Below are positions 58,472 to 64,000 of a DNA stretch of 64,000 nt, piece by piece. Below the pieces are notes generated by a model. The model worked only from the letters and a program-made list of their open reading frames with translations. It searched no databases and was not told the DNA's origin. Numbering within the stretch: the first letter of the stretch is position 1; each line of letters opens with the position of its first letter. The position numbers and the translations under genes are program-made. The stretch lies in assembly GCF_000021925.1 (NCBI RefSeq), contig NC_011830.1, positions 458,501-522,500 of the forward strand. The letters are read 5' to 3'. This DNA is from Desulfitobacterium hafniense DCB-2 (lineage in GTDB: Bacteria > Bacillota > Desulfitobacteriia > Desulfitobacteriales > Desulfitobacteriaceae).

Positions 58472-60484
58472 ATGATGCAGATGACCCGGCATGTTTGTCC
58501 CCTCAAGTGCTATGATACTTGCAGTATCCTGGCTTATACAGACAATGGTCGGCTGCTTAAAATAACGGGGGATCCCCAAAATTCCTATACCTTGGGCACT
58601 CTGTGTGCCAAAGGATATAGCTTTGTTAAGCATGTGTATCATCCCGAGCGAATTCTCCACCCTTTGCGGCAAAGCAGCCGGGGTTCAGGAGACTGGCAAA
58701 GGATAACCTGGGAAGAGGCTTTAGGGGAAATTGCCCGGCAAATAGTGCAGATTTACAACCGGCATAACCATCTTTTACCCCTGGGGCTCCTGGACGGAAA
58801 AGCCAATACCGGGGTCTTGGCGCGCTCTTTGTCCGGCATGCTGTCCGCAATGGCGCCAATCACCGAGATCCGGGGGCCCCAGAGCAGCGGACCGGGGATG
58901 GACGCTCAATTCTTGGATTTTGGCAGGGTTAGGCTCAAAGATCCGGAAGATATGAAGAAGGCGGATTTGATTATTCTTTGGGGCGTCAATCCTGCCGCTA
59001 CGGCAATTCACCAAATGAAGATTCTCCAGCAGGCGCGCCAACGCGGCGCCAAGGTTATCCTGATTGACGTGTTCCCTTCCGCCACAGCCGGCCGGGTTGA
59101 TGAGACGATTGTGGTTAAGCCGGGCGGTGATGGGGCCTTGGCTCTGGCTGTTTTGCGGGAGCTTATGTTTAAAACCAGCATTAATTACCGCTTTCTTGTC
59201 CATGAGGCGGAAGGCTGGGAAAACCTCAAGGATTGGTTATTGGAAGCGGATCCGGAAGAGATGAGAACTATTGCAGGGGTCACCCCCCAAATGGTTGCGG
59301 ATCTGGCCAATGAGCTGCGCCATAGCTCAAATCCGGCGTTTTGGCTTGGTAAAGGGCTGCAAAAATACAGCAACAGCGGCCAGAATATCCGGGCCATCCA
59401 TGCCCTTGCCGCTGCCGGCGGAGTTACGGAAAATTACGGTGAAGGTATTTTTGCGGCCCGGTCTGGGTTTTCACCCTTTGCGGATCTCTGGGATTCAGAT
59501 AAGTGGGGGAACCGGAAGCTTAGCCTTCCTACCCTGCCAGTGAACCATGGGGACGATGGGGCGGATATCCGGATGCTTTGGATCACCCAAAGCAACCCCT
59601 TGGTCCAGGGAACCCACCTGCAAAAGCTTAGGGAGCTGATGGGCGGTCTGGATTTGATTGTGGGCACCGATTTTTTTCTGACGTCAACCTCCCGCTGCTG
59701 CGATATTGTTCTGCCGGCGGCCACCTTTCTGGAGGCTGAGGATCTGGTGGCAGGGGAATGGCACCGCTGGATTGGACTTAATGAACAGGCCATTGCGCCT
59801 CTCGGTGAGACCCGTTCCGAACTGGAAATTGCCCAATCCCTTGCTGTGGCTATTAGTGAAGAAGCCCCGGGACTTTGCCCGTTTCCTGTGGAGCGGCCCC
59901 TGTCCCAATGGCTGGAGAGGGCTGTTCCGCCAGAATTATGTGAAACCCTGGGAATCGACAGTTACCGGGAATTAAAGCAAGGCCCAAGAAAAATTGTGCA
60001 ACCTGATATGTTATCGGATTCACATTATCCCAAGTACCGCTTCTCCGTCCCTCAGGCTATGGAGTGGGGGTGTCCGGAGCTTCCCCTGATGGTGCTGCCG
60101 GAGACTGCTCCCCAGGGTTATCCCTACCGGCTGCTCAATTGGCGGCGGGCGGATTTCTTCAACTCCCAGTTTGCTCATCTTGACTGGCTCCTGGAGAGAC
60201 AAGCGACAGACGAGCTTTCCCTGAGCTGGGAATTAGCCCGACAAAAAGGCATTGGAGCCGGAGACAAGGTCGTCGTTTATAACTCCTGGGGGGAAGTGGT
60301 CTTAAAAGCCAAAATCCGCCATGACTTACCCCTTCATCTGATACTTTGCTCAGCCAGGCAGGATATCAACGGCAAAAGCATCAACAGCCTGGCCGGCAGC
60401 CAGGAAACGGATCTGGGCCAGGCCGTCAATGGAGTGAATGAGCCGGCTTTTCATGATGTATTTGTCAATATTGCCCGGGATTAG
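58472..60484 (+). CDS. Molybdopterin oxidoreductase, cytoplasmic
   Basis: A 670-aa member of the DMSO reductase superfamily. The N-terminus binds a 4Fe-4S cluster (Cys9, Cys13, Cys17, Cys45; CPLKCYDTC and LCAKGY). Then come the molybdopterin-guanine-dinucleotide domains (ADLIILWGVNPAATAIHQMK, CDIVLPAATFLEAED) and a C-terminal dinucleotide-binding domain. There is no Tat signal, so it should act in the cytoplasm. The residue that would bind molybdenum is not evident to me. The frame opens at TTG 58460, within which GGAGG lies, so ATG 58472 is used; 58475 is possible. No Fe-S or membrane partner is adjacent. Substrate unknown. Confidence 0.85.
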   Translation: MMQMTRHVCPLKCYDTCSILAYTDNGRLLKITGDPQNSYTLGTLCAKGYSFVKHVYHPERILHPLRQSSRGSGDWQRITWEEALGEIARQIVQIYNRHNHLLPLGLLDGKANTGVLARSLSGMLSAMAPITEIRGPQSSGPGMDAQFLDFGRVRLKDPEDMKKADLIILWGVNPAATAIHQMKILQQARQRGAKVILIDVFPSATAGRVDETIVVKPGGDGALALAVLRELMFKTSINYRFLVHEAEGWENLKDWLLEADPEEMRTIAGVTPQMVADLANELRHSSNPAFWLGKGLQKYSNSGQNIRAIHALAAAGGVTENYGEGIFAARSGFSPFADLWDSDKWGNRKLSLPTLPVNHGDDGADIRMLWITQSNPLVQGTHLQKLRELMGGLDLIVGTDFFLTSTSRCCDIVLPAATFLEAEDLVAGEWHRWIGLNEQAIAPLGETRSELEIAQSLAVAISEEAPGLCPFPVERPLSQWLERAVPPELCETLGIDSYRELKQGPRKIVQPDMLSDSHYPKYRFSVPQAMEWGCPELPLMVLPETAPQGYPYRLLNWRRADFFNSQFAHLDWLLERQATDELSLSWELARQKGIGAGDKVVVYNSWGEVVLKAKIRHDLPLHLILCSARQDINGKSINSLAGSQETDLGQAVNGVNEPAFHDVFVNIARD

Positions 60485-60680
60485 AAATAACCACAAATTT
60501 GCCCCGTTCAGTTTGTATAATGCCGCCAAATCCACGGACACCCAGCTCAGGAAAAAGGCAAAAAGGAACAAAGGGATCTCATCTTCTTTGGCCGGTACCA
60601 CAAAGGAGAAAATAAGCACAAACGGGAATAGTTATCAACGTCTAGACAAGTCAATCAAACAGAAAAGAGAGGATGCTTAC

Positions 60681-63035
60681 ATGGAGATCTCAAGGCGGAA
60701 CTTTATTAAGGCCAGCGGCGGATTGGCCGCTTTCGGAATGATAGGTACCGGATCATTGAACCGTTGGATTCGTCCGGCAGCAGCGGAAGGGGCGGAAGAG
60801 GAGAAGATTGCCTATACCTTTCATCCCCCCAACTGCGGAGGCCGTTGTTCAATGAAATGCACCGTCCGTAAGGGCAAGTTGGTGAAAATTGAGCCTAATG
60901 AATGGCCCGACGGCCATCACAAAAAAGTGTGCCTCAGGGGCCTCAGCGAAGTAGAACGAGTGTACAGCCCGGATCGTTTAAAGACCCCCCTGAAACGGGT
61001 TGGGGAAAGAGGAGAAGGCAAGTTTGTAGCTATCTCCTGGGATGAAGCCCTGACGACCATTGCCGACAAGCTTACGGAAATCAAAGGCAAATACGGCGGA
61101 AAATCGATTTTATGGTCAAACAGTTCCGGCGTCCAGTATCCCATGAGTACCTTGGCCGCCCTGATCGGCGCTCAGGAGCATGGTGCTTTGGATTTCGGCA
61201 TCGACATGAGTCAGGCCGGCGGGCAATCCATCGTTATGGGACCCTTCAATATAACCAATACCAATGAGATTACGGACTGGGTCAATTCCAATCTGGTTCT
61301 GTTGGTGGGCAATAACTTATTGGAAACCTCACTCACTGATGCGGCCTTTTTCTTTGACGCTAAGGAAAAAGGCACGAAGATGGTCTGCATTGATCCGGTG
61401 TTTTCCACGACAGCGGCGAAGTGCGATCAATGGATTCCCCTTCGCCCCGGGACGGACAGCGCCTTATATTTAGGCATGATCCATCTGGTCCTGAATAATC
61501 AATGGTATGATCAGGAGTATGTCAGAAGTTATACCAGTGCTCCCTTTCTGATCCGGGAAGACAACCAAAGGATTTTACGGGATGAAGGAAATAACTATCT
61601 GGTCTGGGATAAGAATTCCGATTCCCCCCGACCTGTTGATGCACCGGGGATTCTGCCGGAATTAGAAGGAGAGTTTACGGTAAATGGAGTTAAAGTGAAA
61701 ACGGTTCTGACAGCATTCACTGAACATATCCGGCAATATACCCCGGCCTGGGCGGCTAAAGTGACGGAGATACCGGAAGAGGTCATCACGGATTTGACCA
61801 GGGAATACGCCCTTGGCGGCCCGGCCAGCATCCAATGGGGTTTGGGCGGCCCGGATAAATGGTATCATTCCGATACCACCGGCCGTCTGGCTACCATCCT
61901 CGCCGGCCTCACCGGAAATATCGGCCGTGTGGGAGGCGGAGTCGGGCAAGGCACTCAGCATGTAACCTGCTGGTCCTGGGTCACCGCTATGGGCAGCTGG
62001 GATTTGCCGCCGGAGTTTGCTCCAGCCCCGGCTGAAGTGCCTTTTAGTGACATTCCTACGGCTTCCACCTCCATCAAGGCTTTCTTTTTTCAGGGAAATA
62101 TGCTCCATCAGATGATACCTGATTACAATACATCCTTAAAATGGGCCGACTCCCTGGAATTTATCGCTGTGGTGGACAACCAGCATTGTGACAGCGTCAA
62201 TTACGCCGATATTGTCCTGCCGGCCTGCTCAAGTTTTGAATCGGAGTATGACATCGCTTATTTGATCAATGAGCGGAATCACATTCTGCTCCAGCAAAAA
62301 GTCATTGAACCCTTATTTGAAAGCAAATCCGATTTTCAAATTGAAAAGGAACTGGCTCAAAAGCTGGGCCTTGACCAATATCTGCCTGAGACACCGGAAG
62401 ATTATGTGCGGGCGCTCTTGAACTCACCGGACCCGGCCCTCCAGGGAATCACGGTGGAAGCGCTGAAAGCCAATCAATGCATCATGAGGCTGAATGTTCC
62501 TGATCAGCCTTACGTAGCCTATCTTGACCGGGTATTCGGTACTGAGTCCACCAAACTGGAGTTTTACAATGAATTATTCCTGGAAGACCATTGCGCTTTC
62601 CCCGTGTGGGAGGAACCCAACGAAGCGTCGCCGGCCAATCCCCTCTATCAAAAATATCCCCTCATGTTAGGTTCACCCCATGCTCGTTTCCGTGCCCATT
62701 CCACATTCTCCAATGCTCGCTGGCTGTTGCAGATTAATAATGAACCTCTTGTCCGGATTAATCCCATCGACGCCCAGGCCCGGGGAATTCAAAATAAAGA
62801 GTTTGTGGAAGTGTTTAATGACCGGGGAAGCTTCCAGTGCCGCTGCCAGATCGTCAATGATATGCGCCCGGGAATGGTTCAGCTTTCCGAAGGATGGTGG
62901 TCCCGCTATTTCCAAAAAGGAGACTTGCAGGAAGTCACCAATCCCAACAAAAATCCCCGCGGCAAGAAGCTGCTCTATGGTCCGATTGTTGCTTTTCTGG
63001 ATACCTTGGTCGAAGTGAAGAAAGTGGAGGGTTAA
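60681..63035 (+). CDS. Tat-exported molybdopterin oxidoreductase, catalytic subunit (DmsA-like)
   Basis: A 784-aa DMSO-reductase-family enzyme. The twin-arginine signal MEISRRNFIKASGGLAAFG (RR at 5-6) directs export. A 4Fe-4S site follows (Cys52, Cys56, Cys60, Cys84), then cofactor-binding domains with WSNSSGVQYPMSTL, CIDPVFSTTAAKCDQWIPLRPGTD-like sequence and VDNQHCDSVNYADIVLPACSSFE. The frame runs open back to 60438, but the signal peptide starts at ATG 60681. A TATAAT at 60516-60521 might serve as its own promoter, without a good -35. With the next two genes it forms a catalytic/Fe-S/membrane-anchor reductase that draws on menaquinol. Substrate is not readable (DMSO, polysulfide, tetrathionate and arsenate are all possible for this group). 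Confidence 0.9.
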   Translation: MEISRRNFIKASGGLAAFGMIGTGSLNRWIRPAAAEGAEEEKIAYTFHPPNCGGRCSMKCTVRKGKLVKIEPNEWPDGHHKKVCLRGLSEVERVYSPDRLKTPLKRVGERGEGKFVAISWDEALTTIADKLTEIKGKYGGKSILWSNSSGVQYPMSTLAALIGAQEHGALDFGIDMSQAGGQSIVMGPFNITNTNEITDWVNSNLVLLVGNNLLETSLTDAAFFFDAKEKGTKMVCIDPVFSTTAAKCDQWIPLRPGTDSALYLGMIHLVLNNQWYDQEYVRSYTSAPFLIREDNQRILRDEGNNYLVWDKNSDSPRPVDAPGILPELEGEFTVNGVKVKTVLTAFTEHIRQYTPAWAAKVTEIPEEVITDLTREYALGGPASIQWGLGGPDKWYHSDTTGRLATILAGLTGNIGRVGGGVGQGTQHVTCWSWVTAMGSWDLPPEFAPAPAEVPFSDIPTASTSIKAFFFQGNMLHQMIPDYNTSLKWADSLEFIAVVDNQHCDSVNYADIVLPACSSFESEYDIAYLINERNHILLQQKVIEPLFESKSDFQIEKELAQKLGLDQYLPETPEDYVRALLNSPDPALQGITVEALKANQCIMRLNVPDQPYVAYLDRVFGTESTKLEFYNELFLEDHCAFPVWEEPNEASPANPLYQKYPLMLGSPHARFRAHSTFSNARWLLQINNEPLVRINPIDAQARGIQNKEFVEVFNDRGSFQCRCQIVNDMRPGMVQLSEGWWSRYFQKGDLQEVTNPNKNPRGKKLLYGPIVAFLDTLVEVKKVEG

Positions 63036-63039
63036 GCGC

Positions 63040-63651
63040 ATGGCTAAACTGGGAATAACCATAGATCAGAGTCGCTGTGTGGGGTGCAATACCTGTGCAG
63101 TGGCCTGCAAAATGCAAAATAATGTCCCCATGGGCATGCTCTGGAACCGGGTGCTCACCGAAAGCGGCGAAGGCCTGGACAGTGCGGAAGGGGAGTATCC
63201 TCATCTGACGAAAAACTGGCTGACCGTGGCCTGCCAGCATTGTGAAAATGCCCCTTGCGTCAAAGTCTGCCCGGTAGGGGCAACCTATAAGGCGGAGGAC
63301 GGCAGGGTCTTGATCAACTATGACCGCTGTATCGGCTGCCGTTACTGCATGGCCGCCTGCCCCTACAATGCCAGGGTGTTCAACTGGCAGAGGCCGGTTC
63401 GTCAGCCTGATTTCAGTTGCGGGGACGCCCCCGTCCGGCCGTCAGGTGTTGTGGAAAAGTGCTCCATGTGCAAAGAGCGGACCGACCAGGGGCTGGAACC
63501 CCTGTGCGTTGTGGTCTGTCCGGCCAAAGCCCGCAAATTCGGCAATCTGGATGACCTCAACAGCCCGGTCTCCCAAGCAATCCGCGGGAAGAATTCATAC
63601 CGGCTTCTGGAAGAGTTGGGAACAAAGCCGCAAGTTTATTACTTGCGTTAA
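63040..63651 (+). CDS. Four-cluster ferredoxin subunit (DmsB/NrfC-like)
   Basis: A 203-aa electron-transfer subunit with the four-cluster pattern of DmsB, PsrB and NrfC. Cysteine groups are CVGCNTCAVAC, CQHCENAPCVKVC, CIGCRYCMAAC and CSMCKERTDQGLEPLCVVVC. No own export signal is seen, so it probably rides with the Tat signal of the catalytic subunit. ATG 63040 lies 4 bases after the catalytic gene stop. It hands electrons from the membrane subunit to the molybdoenzyme. Confidence 0.93.
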   Translation: MAKLGITIDQSRCVGCNTCAVACKMQNNVPMGMLWNRVLTESGEGLDSAEGEYPHLTKNWLTVACQHCENAPCVKVCPVGATYKAEDGRVLINYDRCIGCRYCMAACPYNARVFNWQRPVRQPDFSCGDAPVRPSGVVEKCSMCKERTDQGLEPLCVVVCPAKARKFGNLDDLNSPVSQAIRGKNSYRLLEELGTKPQVYYLR

Positions 63652-63664
63652 AGGAGATGAGAAT

Positions 63665-64000
63665 ATGGACAATAAGCAAAAGAATCTTATCTGGTTCGGT
63701 ATTTTAGGCTTGCTGACCCTGGCCGGACTGGGGGCGTGGCTCTATCAGATGGCCAATGGCCTGATCCTTACCGGAATGCGCAATATCGTCTCCTGGGGGC
63801 TTTATATCACGGCCTTTATGTTTTTCGTCGGTCTTTCCGCCGGTGGTCTGATTGTATCTTCTTCCGCCACCGTATTTAATATTGCTCCGTTTAAAAAAGT
63901 ATCCTTGCCGGCGGTGCTCCTTTCCGTAGTCTGTGTTATTATGGCCGCACTCTTCATCGTTGTTGACTTGGGAAAACCCCAAAGAATGTTCAATCTGCTC
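63665..64000 (+). CDS. NrfD/PsrC-family membrane subunit (3' end outside window)
   Basis: The first 112 codons of a polytopic membrane protein, still open at the window edge. Three hydrophobic segments are visible (about 9-26, 42-66 and 80-101). SWGLYITAFMFFVGLSAGG and DLGKPQRMFNLL are hallmarks of the NrfD/PsrC quinol-oxidising family. ATG 63665 follows AAGGAGATGAG. It anchors the molybdoenzyme and ferredoxin subunits to the membrane and takes electrons from menaquinol. Confidence 0.92.
   Translation, partial: MDNKQKNLIWFGILGLLTLAGLGAWLYQMANGLILTGMRNIVSWGLYITAFMFFVGLSAGGLIVSSSATVFNIAPFKKVSLPAVLLSVVCVIMAALFIVVDLGKPQRMFNLL

Noticed and set aside
60438..60680. N-terminal extension of the exported molybdoenzyme
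   Set aside because: It would put 81 extra residues before the twin-arginine signal and overlap the preceding gene.

Overview
The window looks like chromosome from a Gram-positive, spore-forming anaerobe of the Desulfitobacterium type (Peptococcaceae/Desulfitobacteriaceae). The evidence is a Firmicute-type rpoBC-str-S10-spc-alpha ribosomal supercluster, strong AGGAGG ribosome binding sites with frequent GTG/TTG starts, a menaquinone operon, Tat-exported flavoproteins, and molybdopterin oxidoreductases with Fe-S and NrfD partners. The genus is inferred from gene content and protein style, not from a database search.

Region 1 (1-26093): the 3' part of rpoB, then rpoC, an L7Ae-family protein, rpsL, rpsG, fusA, tuf, rpsJ, the S10/spc/alpha ribosomal protein genes, secY, adk, map, infA, rpmJ, rpsM, rpsK, rpsD, rpoA and rplQ, all on the + strand, ending at a strong terminator. 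EF-Tu carries an unusual four-cysteine insertion. The rplC leader has its own extended -10 promoter.

Region 2 (26094-33327): a polyferredoxin membrane protein (NapH/NosR/CcoG-like) behind a CRP/FNR-type palindrome, then a complete five-gene peptide/nickel-type ABC importer with its own promoter and terminators.

Region 3 (33322-36926, - strand): a DUF5317-like membrane protein, a membrane HD-GYP phosphodiesterase, a 24-residue small ORF with a good ribosome binding site, an unrecognised 219-aa protein behind possible SigH/Spo0A sites, and an RluA-type pseudouridine synthase.

Region 4 (37022-46529): two close paralogues of a Tat-exported FAD reductase, both on the - strand, flanking a + strand sigma-54 activator. 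The first paralogue has a clear -24/-12 promoter. An OFA-family MFS transporter and acetyl-CoA synthetase follow.

Region 5 (46776-55043): truA, then menF-menD-menH-menB-menE-menC, which take chorismate to dihydroxynaphthoyl-CoA. MenE has a degenerate nucleotide-binding loop.

Region 6 (55040-64000): a small membrane protein, ahpC with a PerR-like box, an AhpF-like reductase in permuted domain order, a cytoplasmic-looking molybdopterin oxidoreductase, and a Tat-exported molybdoenzyme operon (catalytic, four-cluster ferredoxin, NrfD subunit cut by the window edge). Menaquinone synthesis, the exported molybdoenzyme and the flavin reductases together suggest anaerobic respiration with menaquinol as the electron carrier. 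No tRNA, rRNA, CRISPR array or complete insertion sequence was recognised.
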